A stretch of 64,000 bases of DNA from Tomocerus qinae (lineage: Eukaryota; Arthropoda; Collembola; Entomobryomorpha; Tomoceridae): the NCBI GenBank assembly GCA_020055645.1, contig CM034546.1, forward strand, positions 56,048,001 to 56,112,000, written 5' to 3'. The translations under genes were made by a program, and so were the position numbers. The notes below the pieces were generated by a model. That model was not told where the DNA came from. It saw only the letters and a list, made by a program, of their open reading frames with translations, and did not search any database. Below, one piece after another: positions 34,608-45,983 of the stretch (position 1 is its first letter; each line of letters starts with the position of its first letter).

Positions 34608-37130
34608 ATGACTATAAACCAATTTTACATTGAGCTGAAAAATCCAATTCGTTCATTTTTCCCCGGGCAATCTATCACTGGACGAATAATTGTCGAATCA
34701 TTTGGAGATACAAACATTCAAGGTAGTTCATAGTGAAATATTTTTAACAACACATTTTCAAATAAACTTTGATACATTTATTTTTTATGTTACAATGTAC
34801 AAGGAATTAGGATTGACTTTATCGGCAAAGCTTCTGTTCACTGGACAGAGAGCCACACTAGAACCACTGGCACAGGTGACGATCAACGTTCAGAAACCGT
34901 CACAGACACCTACTCATCTTCAGAGCAGTATTTCCATTGCAAAGTTAATGTTGCAGGTTATCACAATATTCATGAAATAATTTAAATAAGGTAAATTGTC
35001 GCTAAATAATCTTCATGTAGTATGTAACGGTATGACTGTCAATGCTGGGAAACTAAACTAAGTAATTATTAAGTACATTATATCAGTCGTGATCGTGACT
35101 CAGTTTTTATTTATTTCCTAGTTTGATATATTTTAATGCAAATTAAATTTTTGTAGGTTTTTACAAGAACTCTTTACAAACTGGATCATAATTAGATATT
35201 ATGATTTTTATTGGATCTAACTAAAATTGAAGACTAAAATAATACAATGTTATAAAATAAAAATCTTGATTTGCACTTTAAAATTAAAAATATTTGGAAG
35301 ATATTTACGCGTCCAAATATCCTATAGTAATATTTAATAATAATAAAACGTTTTACATTATAATGAATGATTTTTGTATTACAAGATACTATGCCACTGG
35401 TAAATTTTTAAGTATTACGCGATTTAAACACTAATATCTATTTCAAATTTTCAGGCGGTCACGAGCCGGTTACGAATGGCCACCATGCCTATCCATTTGC
35501 GTTTACATTGCCTTCACCATTGCCCACTTCATTTAATGGACCCCATGGAAAGATTTACTATTACATGGAAGCAAAACTAAAACAATCGTGGAAACTGGAC
35601 CGAAAAGCAATGGTACCATTTACTGTCAATTCGGTTGTAGATCTGAATAGGTATGAACATACACAATTGCCAGCGGAACTTAGGAAACAGAAAAACATTT
35701 GCTGTTTGTGCTGCCGAAGTGGCCCGGTTGGGTTTGTGCTCAAAATGGGAAGAAAGGGCTACGTCCCTGGGGAATATATTGACATTGAGTCAGAGATTTA
35801 TAATCAGAGCACAAGAAAAGTTCAAAAAATTGACCTCAAACTTTATCAGGTGAGTACAAATCATAAATATAACCTGATTGTTTCAATTATTTGCTGACCC
35901 AAAAATACGACAATTAAGTAAATGAAAACTTTATGTATTTAATTAAATCCAATTAATGTTATAGACAACTCACTACCGTGCGACAACAAAAACCAGGTCT
36001 GAGACTAACATTTTATGCGTGGCTACAGGACCCTGTGTTGAGAGAGGCGATAGTGAAGCATGGGTTGGACGGGTATTACGGATTCCACCTGTACCACCTT
36101 CAACGATGGGGGAATGCCAGATCATAGATGTAGAGTATTCGTTAAAGGTTAATTAAAATACTTTTAAAAACAATTTACGATTATTAATGCCAATTAAGTA
36201 ATTATCTAAAAGAATACTTAATTCCTGTTGAAAACATTTGCGACATAATTAACTCTGTTAAATCTAAGGAAGACACAAACAAATTCCAATATTTAAATTA
36301 ATGTTTTAACTCCACTATTCGCATTCCCTATAGCTATCGTCTAATTAAACTGGTAGCTACTTAGTAATTACTAGCCGTTGTAGCAGTTACTGTACTCAAA
36401 ATATAGAAAAGGCTTAAAATACGATAACTCATTACTTTGAGGCTAAACTTTATATTGGACATCATGATCCTCGGCTATATGAAATTCTCTAATTAATAAT
36501 ACTGCAGGTGGAAATGCATCTATCTGGTCCTTCTGTAAATTTAAAAGGGGACATATCATTGATCATTGGGACGATTCCTCTGCGAACAACTTTCTCAGGG
36601 ATTCAATCTCAAGCAAATGAAAACCAAATGCAGGGAAACCAATCCAATTACACCGGTCAATATTCTTCTAGCGATGGCCAGCCACCTACTTATAAAAATG
36701 CTGCAGTAGGTTATCCACTTCCGTCTGCGCCTGGTTTTGAAGACTATCCAGATTTACGTAAGCCAATATTAAATCACTATTATTACTAGAATCTTGTCTC
36801 AGAAAGCAAAACCAAAAATTATCCTTCCATTTTCAACTGATACAATTAATGAAGGTAATTAACCTTCTGAACACAATTCACAAGGGTTTTAGTTATGCAT
36901 CTTAAATTAACATCCTAGTAGACTAACCTCTACCATAAATTAGTCCAAGTCACTATTATAATTATTTTTAAAAATATTTAGCTCCACCGACCTACGCCGA
37001 AGCAATGTCAGTTCAGCCTGCGGGAGCTGCAGAAGGAAATATTGCAAGACCAGGAAATGCGACTGCAAACGACGAAAATTCTACTGCCATGAATTACGAA
37101 CCAAAATATATCATGTATGGGTGGACATAG
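34608..37130 (+). CDS. Alpha-arrestin (ARRDC2/3/4-like), copy 1
   Basis: Membrane-trafficking adaptor that links receptors to NEDD4-family ubiquitin ligases. Exons 34608-34722, 34804-34956, 35455-35849, 35965-36147, 36508-36757 and 36982-37130 join in phase to 414 aa. The start is conserved in all three copies (MTINQFYIEL). Features match ARRDC proteins: N-terminal arrestin fold ending in the NICCLCCRSGP segment, then the C-terminal arrestin domain beginning KMGRKGYVPGEYIDI, the PPVPPSTM stretch and LIIGTIPLRT. Two PPxY motifs bind WW domains: PPTY at 341-344 and PPTY at 367-370. The conserved tail YEPKY...YGWT is intact. A Pao/BEL element begins 128 bp after the stop and probably interrupts the 3' UTR. 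Confidence 0.92.
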
Positions 37131-37253
37131 ATTACTACCTATGACACAGTGGAGTAAAACCAACGTGGCAACGATTGTTATTGTAACTATTGTGTAACGC
37201 TGGAGGTATAAGAGTAAATGATACTAAAGTAGGTATATGGCATAGGTGGAAAT

Positions 37254-37258
37254 GTAAA
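37254..37258 (+). repeat. 5-bp target duplication GTAAA, left of Pao/BEL element
   Basis: GTAAA directly precedes the left LTR and recurs directly after the right LTR at 45979-45983. Five base pairs is the usual target duplication for Pao/BEL elements. Confidence 0.85.
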
Positions 37259-38673
37259 TGTGATGGCAAATTGATAGTGAATCTGCACCCAGCACCAATA
37301 TGCATTTGGAGTCCTATTTGCATCTGGAGTCCTATTTGCATCTGGAGTCCTATTTGCATCTGGAGTCCAATTTGCATCTAGATATCAATTCTCGTCTTTA
37401 CCCTCATCAACATGTTGTAATGGCAAATTAAGTGCAAGCCCTTTTAATTACCAACGGCCAAGGGTATTTAGTCAATTGTATTATGTAGTATTATGCTATG
37501 TAGAATGTCAATGTATTTGTATGTGAAATAATATGTAATACGTAGTATTTATCTGTATCTGGAAAATTGTCTCCAATGGAATTGGAAGGGATCTCTGAAA
37601 GTTATTTTTAGACAAGAATAAGTTCCAAATTGAATTATATTGATTTTAGGGGAAACTAATGGACACACGTGTAAATGGCCTACACGTGTGTGTAGACATT
37701 GGTCGGAGAAAATCTCACCTCATCTTTGATTGTCCAATGACCGGAAAATTCTGTTTCTGCGTATTACGCAAGTTGATATTGATCAAATTTTCTCTATGTA
37801 AAAAGAGTAGGGAGAAAGTGTGTGGAAATACATACTATGTTTTAGCTTACACTAAAGCCGTGCGCTAACGACTTGTTTCTATGTTTTTGCCTAAACAGTG
37901 TAGACTTAGGAAGATCTTTTGAAGACTTTGTTGTGGGCGGGGTTTATTTAGGAAAACCAGACAGCAGCCACTATTTCGGGACTGATTTGCTACTTTGTAT
38001 TTGTCTTCCGTAATAGACGGGTAGGTTCTGGTATTTGCCTCATATTATATAAGGGGACCAGGTCGGGCAAATACTGGTAGTAAACAGTCAGTTTGAAAGT
38101 ATTAATTTAGAAAATAAGAAGTTTAATTTGAAACCCACTCCTAAGAAAATTGTCGAATTGTGTTCGCAATTATTGAGAGGGTTTCCAATCATGGAGTAGG
38201 GATGCAAACTACGTATAGGTAGTAGTGAATTGAGTTACAATTAATTATCGACATTATATTGTGTTGATATTGGAGATATTGTTGTATATGTAGAATAATT
38301 TGGGAGAATTGTAACGTAACGCAACGTAAGAACTGCAACGGAGATAGAGTTTGTGCGTGTGTGTATTGTATTGTAACAGGGCGTGAAAAGTACCTATTTA
38401 CTACTTTTCACCACCGCTACGCATAACACTCTTACGGAGATACACATGTTACACATTTTGAATATCCCATTAAATGTTATTGAAAACGACTTATGTGCAA
38501 TAAAAAATATTCTCCTTCTGTTCGATATTAAACTGTTGTGAATTCGAGACTAATTTGATTTAACTGGGGAACGTGAGACGTTCTGTTTAAAATTCCCTTG
38601 TTTTCATTGGAGGACAAGGGTGGTCCTTCGAAGTTATTTGAAGCAACCCGGGGACTAGCTAAAACCGAAAACA
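37259..38673 (+). repeat. Left LTR of Pao/BEL element
   Basis: Contains a four-unit 18-bp minisatellite (GGAGTCCTATTTGCATCT, 37308-37380) near its start, a TATATAA box at 38046-38052 with a TCAGTT initiator-like sequence at 38088-38093, and an AATAAA polyadenylation signal at 38499-38504. These define probable U3, R and U5 parts. Confidence 0.9.
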
Positions 38674-38675
38674 GC

Positions 38676-38693
38676 TGGTCCTTCGAGCCGGAT
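38676..38693 (+). other. Primer-binding site, tRNA-Tyr
   Basis: TGGTCCTTCGAGCCGGAT begins two bases after the left LTR and is complementary to the 3' end of an arthropod tRNA-Tyr (…GGCTCGAAGGA plus CCA). The match covers 18 bases. Confidence 0.85.
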
Positions 38694-38754
38694 CTATAAG
38701 TCCTTGGAAGAAAGTACACTTTGAATTTGCCAATTGTGTGACTTAAGGCCTGAG

Positions 38755-41700
38755 ATGAATATTCTAGAGAATTTGATGGCCGCGAAGAAAAGCCGCCGAT
38801 TGAGGGGACAAGGGCCTGAATTTGGCCTATTACCCCCACCAACTAGAAGGAGAGCTCCATCAGTTCCACATTCAACTCCATTTGTCCCGGCTAGACCAAG
38901 AATCCCAAGTCCGGCTGAGACTAGTATTGATTTGGCAGAGATTTTTAATACTAGGAGGGATGATCGAGACGATTCATCAGGGTGGGATGATGGAGATGAG
39001 AGAGAAGAAGGGGAAATAACGTTAAGCTCCGAGAAAGAAGAAGGAGAAATTACGTCTGTCTCCGCTAGAGAATCTCCACGACGGAGAACTGAAAGAGAAG
39101 CAGTTGTAGACAGAGACGGAGATTCATCCCACTTTTCATCTCAACTTGGGAGAATACAACAACGCATAGAATTTATGCATGAAAGCAGGACTGTGGATGC
39201 TACACTCACGGAAGTGCGAGCTGCATTGCTTAAGGACATAGAGAGAGAAAGATTATCTCGTGAGAAAATGAATGCAGATCTAGCTAAAATTGAAGAATTA
39301 ATAGCAAGAAATAATTTACTGGCGACAAATCTGAGTGGTGCAGGTGTGTCAAATGGAGACCCTGTGACCAATAATGCGGAAAATCCAGATGGAGGAACCC
39401 CAATAGAGACTGAGGACAACTCCAAGGGAGCCCCCGCAAAAGAAACTACGGATTGTTCGAATCAAGAGCCCGCCCAGCCTGATAATGAGACGAATGATGA
39501 GTCTCGACAAGATAACCTGGGAGGCCCAAGTAGAGACAAAGGAGACGAAACTTGCGAAGGCGATGGCGACAAGGATCATATAGGAACTTTGGGCGCCCGA
39601 GCTATTATGCCGAGTTATTTTCCGTACAGTTTGTCAGCAGAAGAGCCAACTAAGAGGCAGTTGCAAGCCAGGAAAACAATTGGAAAAGATCTTCCTTTCT
39701 TTGCAGGAGAGCCAGAAGAGTGGTTAGCATTCATTAGTCAATTTAGAATGTCTACAGCAATGTGTGGATATAGCAACGCAGAAAACTTGTACAGGCTACA
39801 GAAGTGCTTGAAAGGAATAGCCAGGGAGTCTGTGCATGCGTTGTTAGTAACTCCTGAAAATGTGTCTAAAATTGTTAGCATGTTAGAAAGGAGATTCGGA
39901 CGACCGGAAGTGATTATTGAGAGAATCACAAATAACGTTCGACAGATAACAGGAGTAAGAGAAGACAAGCCCTCTACTCTTGTGCAGTTTGGTACTAAAG
40001 TGGAAAATCTTGTAGTCACTATTGAGAATTTAGAAAGAAGAGAATATTTGTCAAATCCCATGCTTCTCAAGGAACTGTTGAATAAGTTGCCAGCGTCCAT
40101 GAAGATTAACTGGGCTGAGAGGATGGAGAGGGACTACAAGAAAGTACCAAACTTAAGAGACTTCTCAGATTGGATGCAGGAAAAGGCCACGGCAGCTCTG
40201 CTGATTGGAGAGACTGAGTTCGCCCTACCTGATAAGAAAAATAATGAGAAGAAATTTGCATTTGGTGGCAGAAATGCTAAAAAGGAAACTACATTTACTA
40301 CTACTGAAAAGAATGTAGTGAGTGAAAGTCGCAAATGTTACTACTGTGAAGATGGTTCACATATTGTTAGCAAATGCAAAGATTACACCAAGCTTTCAGT
40401 CGATGATAGATGGAAGTGGGCTAAACAAAAGAGAAGATGTTTTCTTTGTTTGGGAAAAGATCATTCCGCATTGACTTGTAATACGCAAAGGAAATGTGGA
40501 AAGAATGATTGTGATAGGAACCATCACTCGTCTCTTCACTGGATAAGAAGAGATGGAAATGTAAACCGAGAAGAAACCTGTAATGCTGTAGGGTCTATAG
40601 TGAGAAATGGCACTAATGAGGTGTTATTGAGAGTGATTCCTGTTACGTTAATTGGGCCAACAGGAAAGATAGACACTTATGCATTACTAGACGACTGCTC
40701 TACTACAACGCTTATAGAGCAAGACCTGATTGATAGATTGGGAATTGAGGGGAAAAGAGAACCTCTCAAACTGAGAATTGTGAAATCTGTCAAGAATATT
40801 CCAGATTCGCGAGTTGTTACAGTTAGTATCAAGAGTCGCCAAGGTGGTGAAATTTATGTGATGAAGAGAGTAAGAACAGTTCGCGGCTTAGACTTGCCAA
40901 CACAAAGTGTAGATGTTAGTGAGTTGAAGAGAAAATCGCCTCACCTTCGGCGGAGAGGGGTGTTTGCGTTTCACAATGCAACTCCGCAAATACTAATTGG
41001 ACAGGATAATATTCATCTGATAATACCAAGAGAAATTCGCGAGGGGAAAGAGAATGAGCCCATTTTATCGAGGACTAAATTAGGGTGGGTCATTCATGGC
41101 AATACTAGAGCAAGGAATGGAAAATCAAGAGAGGTGTGTTTACACTCTACTGTGTTTGCCGCTGATGAAGAACTACACAAGTTAGTGAAGGAGTCTTTCA
41201 AGACAGAGACCTTTGGAGTGCAAGTACCAAAGGTGAAATTGAAAGGCAAAGAGGAAATGCAAGCCGAAGAGACAATGAAAGCCACAACAAAGAAAGTTGA
41301 AGACAGATGGGAAACAGGCTTGCTTTGGAGAGACAAAAATATTGAGTTACCAGACAGTAGGTCGATGGCTTACAGTCGATTGAGAAATATCGAAAGAAAA
41401 ATCGATAGGGACTCTGAATTCGGACAATTATATGAGAGCAAAATTCAGGAATACGTGCAGAAGGGATATGCACGCAAATTAGATACAGAAGAGGCAAATG
41501 TTCGCGATGGAAGAACTTGGTATTTACCTCATTTTGGAGTAACTAACCCACATAAACCGGGAAAAATACGTTTGGTATTTGATGCAGCCGCTAAAGTGGA
41601 AAATGTAAGTCTTAATGACATGCTGTTAGTTGGTCCGGATCTATACAATTCTTTGGGAGGCATGTTGCTGCGTTTTAGACAAGGAAGAATAGCCTTTAGT

Positions 41701-44568
41701 GCAGATATTGCCGAAATGTTTCACCAGATCAAGATAATAGAGAAAGACCAACAAGCTTTAAGATTTCTATGGAGGGGAGCAGATAGACAAAGATATCCTG
41801 ACATTTATCAGATGTCAGTTATGATTTTTGGAGCGAGTTCAAGCCCCGCCTCTGCACAGTATGTGCGAAATCTTAATGCCGAAGAATTTATGCAAACACA
41901 TCCGAAGGCCGTGGATGCAATCAAAAGAAAGCACTACATGGATGACTACTTAGATAGTGTGGATACTGGAGAAGAAGCAATTCAGTTAATACAACAAGTT
42001 ATTAAGATTCATGCCAGCGGAGGCTTCAAGATAACTAAGTGGATATGTACTTCACCAGAAGTACTGAACTTTATTCCGGAGGAATTAAGGGCTGAAGATC
42101 CAAAGAACCTGAACAGAGAATCTCCTCAAGTGGAAAAGATTCTTGGGCTGTATTGGGATGCTTATACAGATGTATTTACCTTTAAGAGTCATTTTCCTCG
42201 TGTGGACAAGAAAATCGTGTCAGGGGAGAAAATACCTACTAAACGCGAAGTGCTTAAATTGATTATGTCAATTTTTGACCCACTTGGCATGCTTTCAAAT
42301 TATACCGTGAAAGTGAAGGTATTACTTCAGGAAATTTGGAGATCTGGAATAGACTGGGATGATGAGTTACCACTCGAATTGAGTAGTGTTTGGCATAAAT
42401 GGATTGACGAACTACCTAATGTGACAAAGCTACAGATTCCGAGAAGTTTTACTCAGATACAAATGAAAGATGTTGCAAGAGAGCTACATATATTTGTAGA
42501 TGCAAGTATGCAAGCATTTTGTGCAGTGGCTTACTTGAGAATGACTTCTAAGAATGATGTGGAATTAGCGTTTGTCATGGCAAAAACAAGAGTCGCGCCG
42601 TTGAAACCTATGACTGTACCGAGATTAGAATTACAAGCTGCAGTTATGGGAGTGAGACTAAGTAATACCATCAAAGAAGAGTTGGACATTTCAGTTTCAA
42701 GAGTGCAATTTTGGTCTGACTCGAGAAACGTATTATGTTGGATAAGATCTGATGCCAGAAAATACAAGCAATTTGTGGCATTCAGAATTGGCGAAATTTT
42801 AGAGACGTCAGAAGTAAATAACTGGCGATGGGTACCCTCGGAGGAAAATGTGGCTGACGAGGCTACCAGGAGTGAATCTATATCTGTCAGCAAGAATGAT
42901 AGTCGGTGGTTCAAAGGGCCACAGTTTCTGATGAAAGATCCAGAGTATTGGCCAGTTGAGAAGAAAACTTGTAGCTCTGTGAATGGGGAAGAGTTAGAGA
43001 TAAAAACAGAGTTCACAGCGACTGCTAGAGAAGTGAAAGATTTCCCTCATCTGCCTGAAGTACATAAGTTCTCTAAGTGGGTCAGGTTAGTGCGTTGTAC
43101 TGCGTGGATATATCGATTCGCAGATAGATGCAGAAAGACATTCAGCATTATATCTGGGTCAAAGGAACTGACAACTAAGGAACTAGAGCGAGCAGAACAA
43201 CAGCTACTTTTAAGAGCACAGTGGGAGGACTATGCAGAAGAATTAGAACATCTCTTGAAGGGGAAGACCATTTCAAAGCGCAGTTTTATTTATGCATTGG
43301 ATCCAATTGTAAATAATGTCGGATTGATGCAAGTGAATAGCAGATTGACTAGAGCTTCGTTTTTGGGGAACAGTACTAAAAGACCAGTAATTTTGAATCC
43401 CAAAAATGAAACTGTGAAACTATTGATGGAACACTATCATGTTAAAGCAGGACATGCAGGTGTTGAGTATGTACTCAATGAGTTGAGACAGCAGTACTGG
43501 ATTATTAAAGCCAGGACTAGTTTGAAGAAAATTTGGCGAGACTGTTTGTTTTGTCAAAACAGGAAAGTCGTTCCTGCAGTACCACGAATGGGAGACTTGC
43601 CAGAGTGTCGTTTGGAGAATTTCGTGCGTCCGTTTACTAATACAGGACTGGATTACTTTGGGCCTATAACAGTAACCATAGGACGGAGGCATGAAAAGAG
43701 ATATGGTGTTTTGTTTACTTGTTTATCTACCAGGGCAATTCACCTAGAGATTGCAGCTTCATTGTCTACCGACTCGGCAATCCAGGCGATTAGAAGGATG
43801 ATTGGGAGAAGAGGATACCCAAGGAGAATCTTCTCAGACAATGGAACGAATTTAAGGGGAGCTGATAAGGAGTTGCAGCAGGCTTTGGAGGAACTCGACC
43901 AGGAGGAGCTAACTCGTGAGATGGCCATAAGGAAAATCGAGTGGCACTTCATACCCCCATCAGCACCCCATATGGGGGGGAGCTGGGAAAGAATGGTGAA
44001 AGCAGTTAAGACAGCCTTGCGGGCGACCTTGAACGAGAGATGTCCGAGGGAGGAGGTCTTGCAGACATTGATGGTGGAAGCTGAGAACATCGTAAACAGC
44101 CGACCACTGACGGATGTGTCTATGGATGTCAAGGATGGTGAAAGTTTGACACCCAACCATTTCTTGATTGGAACATCGAGTGCGATGCAACAGCCGGGGA
44201 TATTCTCCAGTGATGACCTGCATTTAAGGAAGCAGTGGAGAATTACTCAACAGCTGGCTGACACATTCTGGAGGAGATGGATCAGAGAGTATCTGCCTAC
44301 ATTAGTGGGGAGATCTAAGTGGCACGAAAAAAGAGATCCAGTGAAAGTGGGTGACGTGGTAATCATCGTGGATGATGCTATGCCAAGGAACAATTGGCCT
44401 AAAGGGATTGTTACTAATACTTACCCAGGGAAGGATGGTCAAGTTCGTGTAGCGGAAGTGAGGACTGCAACGGGGCATTACAAGCGGCCAGTGGCAAAGT
44501 TGTGTGTTCTCAATGTTACAGCGAAGAGGGATGAAACCCTAAAGGGTCCATCAGAGGGGAGTATGTGA
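38755..44568 (+). CDS. Pao/BEL Gag-Pol polyprotein
   Basis: A single 1937-residue frame from ATG 38755, whose stop codon TGA lies inside the first bases of the right LTR. Order of domains: acidic, charged Gag N terminus; DUF1759-type Gag region (FFAGEPEEWLAFISQF); CCHC-type zinc knuckles starting near C528; aspartic protease with LLDDCSTTT (D646); reverse transcriptase with SADIAEMFHQI and YMDD at 1061-1064; RNase H with FVDAS (D1249); integrase with the zinc-binding HH-CC region from H1560 (YHVKAGH...CLFCQ), and catalytic D1633 (GLDYFGP), D1695 (SDNGTN) and E1745 (SWERM); and the DUF5641 C terminus. No stop or frameshift interrupts it, in line with the identical LTRs. Confidence 0.95.
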   Translation: MNILENLMAAKKSRRLRGQGPEFGLLPPPTRRRAPSVPHSTPFVPARPRIPSPAETSIDLAEIFNTRRDDRDDSSGWDDGDEREEGEITLSSEKEEGEITSVSARESPRRRTEREAVVDRDGDSSHFSSQLGRIQQRIEFMHESRTVDATLTEVRAALLKDIERERLSREKMNADLAKIEELIARNNLLATNLSGAGVSNGDPVTNNAENPDGGTPIETEDNSKGAPAKETTDCSNQEPAQPDNETNDESRQDNLGGPSRDKGDETCEGDGDKDHIGTLGARAIMPSYFPYSLSAEEPTKRQLQARKTIGKDLPFFAGEPEEWLAFISQFRMSTAMCGYSNAENLYRLQKCLKGIARESVHALLVTPENVSKIVSMLERRFGRPEVIIERITNNVRQITGVREDKPSTLVQFGTKVENLVVTIENLERREYLSNPMLLKELLNKLPASMKINWAERMERDYKKVPNLRDFSDWMQEKATAALLIGETEFALPDKKNNEKKFAFGGRNAKKETTFTTTEKNVVSESRKCYYCEDGSHIVSKCKDYTKLSVDDRWKWAKQKRRCFLCLGKDHSALTCNTQRKCGKNDCDRNHHSSLHWIRRDGNVNREETCNAVGSIVRNGTNEVLLRVIPVTLIGPTGKIDTYALLDDCSTTTLIEQDLIDRLGIEGKREPLKLRIVKSVKNIPDSRVVTVSIKSRQGGEIYVMKRVRTVRGLDLPTQSVDVSELKRKSPHLRRRGVFAFHNATPQILIGQDNIHLIIPREIREGKENEPILSRTKLGWVIHGNTRARNGKSREVCLHSTVFAADEELHKLVKESFKTETFGVQVPKVKLKGKEEMQAEETMKATTKKVEDRWETGLLWRDKNIELPDSRSMAYSRLRNIERKIDRDSEFGQLYESKIQEYVQKGYARKLDTEEANVRDGRTWYLPHFGVTNPHKPGKIRLVFDAAAKVENVSLNDMLLVGPDLYNSLGGMLLRFRQGRIAFSADIAEMFHQIKIIEKDQQALRFLWRGADRQRYPDIYQMSVMIFGASSSPASAQYVRNLNAEEFMQTHPKAVDAIKRKHYMDDYLDSVDTGEEAIQLIQQVIKIHASGGFKITKWICTSPEVLNFIPEELRAEDPKNLNRESPQVEKILGLYWDAYTDVFTFKSHFPRVDKKIVSGEKIPTKREVLKLIMSIFDPLGMLSNYTVKVKVLLQEIWRSGIDWDDELPLELSSVWHKWIDELPNVTKLQIPRSFTQIQMKDVARELHIFVDASMQAFCAVAYLRMTSKNDVELAFVMAKTRVAPLKPMTVPRLELQAAVMGVRLSNTIKEELDISVSRVQFWSDSRNVLCWIRSDARKYKQFVAFRIGEILETSEVNNWRWVPSEENVADEATRSESISVSKNDSRWFKGPQFLMKDPEYWPVEKKTCSSVNGEELEIKTEFTATAREVKDFPHLPEVHKFSKWVRLVRCTAWIYRFADRCRKTFSIISGSKELTTKELERAEQQLLLRAQWEDYAEELEHLLKGKTISKRSFIYALDPIVNNVGLMQVNSRLTRASFLGNSTKRPVILNPKNETVKLLMEHYHVKAGHAGVEYVLNELRQQYWIIKARTSLKKIWRDCLFCQNRKVVPAVPRMGDLPECRLENFVRPFTNTGLDYFGPITVTIGRRHEKRYGVLFTCLSTRAIHLEIAASLSTDSAIQAIRRMIGRRGYPRRIFSDNGTNLRGADKELQQALEELDQEELTREMAIRKIEWHFIPPSAPHMGGSWERMVKAVKTALRATLNERCPREEVLQTLMVEAENIVNSRPLTDVSMDVKDGESLTPNHFLIGTSSAMQQPGIFSSDDLHLRKQWRITQQLADTFWRRWIREYLPTLVGRSKWHEKRDPVKVGDVVIIVDDAMPRNNWPKGIVTNTYPGKDGQVRVAEVRTATGHYKRPVAKLCVLNVTAKRDETLKGPSEGSM

Positions 44569-45978
44569 TGGCAAATTGATAGTGAATCTGCACCCAGCAC
44601 CAATATGCATTTGGAGTCCTATTTGCATCTGGAGTCCTATTTGCATCTGGAGTCCTATTTGCATCTGGAGTCCAATTTGCATCTAGATATCAATTCTCGT
44701 CTTTACCCTCATCAACATGTTGTAATGGCAAATTAAGTGCAAGCCCTTTTAATTACCAACGGCCAAGGGTATTTAGTCAATTGTATTATGTAGTATTATG
44801 CTATGTAGAATGTCAATGTATTTGTATGTGAAATAATATGTAATACGTAGTATTTATCTGTATCTGGAAAATTGTCTCCAATGGAATTGGAAGGGATCTC
44901 TGAAAGTTATTTTTAGACAAGAATAAGTTCCAAATTGAATTATATTGATTTTAGGGGAAACTAATGGACACACGTGTAAATGGCCTACACGTGTGTGTAG
45001 ACATTGGTCGGAGAAAATCTCACCTCATCTTTGATTGTCCAATGACCGGAAAATTCTGTTTCTGCGTATTACGCAAGTTGATATTGATCAAATTTTCTCT
45101 ATGTAAAAAGAGTAGGGAGAAAGTGTGTGGAAATACATACTATGTTTTAGCTTACACTAAAGCCGTGCGCTAACGACTTGTTTCTATGTTTTTGCCTAAA
45201 CAGTGTAGACTTAGGAAGATCTTTTGAAGACTTTGTTGTGGGCGGGGTTTATTTAGGAAAACCAGACAGCAGCCACTATTTCGGGACTGATTTGCTACTT
45301 TGTATTTGTCTTCCGTAATAGACGGGTAGGTTCTGGTATTTGCCTCATATTATATAAGGGGACCAGGTCGGGCAAATACTGGTAGTAAACAGTCAGTTTG
45401 AAAGTATTAATTTAGAAAATAAGAAGTTTAATTTGAAACCCACTCCTAAGAAAATTGTCGAATTGTGTTCGCAATTATTGAGAGGGTTTCCAATCATGGA
45501 GTAGGGATGCAAACTACGTATAGGTAGTAGTGAATTGAGTTACAATTAATTATCGACATTATATTGTGTTGATATTGGAGATATTGTTGTATATGTAGAA
45601 TAATTTGGGAGAATTGTAACGTAACGCAACGTAAGAACTGCAACGGAGATAGAGTTTGTGCGTGTGTGTATTGTATTGTAACAGGGCGTGAAAAGTACCT
45701 ATTTACTACTTTTCACCACCGCTACGCATAACACTCTTACGGAGATACACATGTTACACATTTTGAATATCCCATTAAATGTTATTGAAAACGACTTATG
45801 TGCAATAAAAAATATTCTCCTTCTGTTCGATATTAAACTGTTGTGAATTCGAGACTAATTTGATTTAACTGGGGAACGTGAGACGTTCTGTTTAAAATTC
45901 CCTTGTTTTCATTGGAGGACAAGGGTGGTCCTTCGAAGTTATTTGAAGCAACCCGGGGACTAGCTAAAACCGAAAACA
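44564..45978 (+). repeat. Right LTR of Pao/BEL element
   Basis: Same 1415-bp length and, by inspection, the same sequence as the left LTR, including the 18-bp minisatellite copy number. It is followed by the target duplication GTAAA at 45979-45983. Confidence 0.92.
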
Positions 45979-45983
45979 GTAAA

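Larger units (their letters stand above)
37259..45978 (+). mobile_element. Complete Pao/BEL LTR retrotransposon, very young
   Basis: LTRs 37259-38673 and 44564-45978 are both 1415 bp, start TGTGATGG and end AAAACA. I saw no difference between them line by line. A GTAAA target duplication flanks the element. A tRNA-Tyr primer-binding site follows the left LTR, a purine-rich GAGGGGAG tract precedes the right LTR, and one open frame fills the interior. All parts needed for autonomous movement are visible. It lies just downstream of the arrestin copy 1 stop codon, in the same orientation. Confidence 0.95.

Noticed and set aside
37190-37381. Repetitive Ile-Cys-Ile-Trp-Ser-Pro and Met-Gln-Ile-Gly-Leu frames
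   Set aside because: Translations of the 18-bp LTR minisatellite in both directions.
37659-37868. 69-residue open frame in the left LTR, repeated identically at 44964-45173
   Set aside because: It is duplicated only because the LTRs are identical; it has no homology and spans U3 sequence, so it is not a gene.
38676-38700. tRNA gene fragment (T-arm-like sequence)
   Set aside because: It is complementary to the tRNA-Tyr 3' end and sits exactly at the primer-binding position of the retrotransposon.
38531-44223. Several antisense open frames opposite the Pao/BEL polyprotein
   Set aside because: Shadows of the strongly coding plus strand; no recognisable domains.
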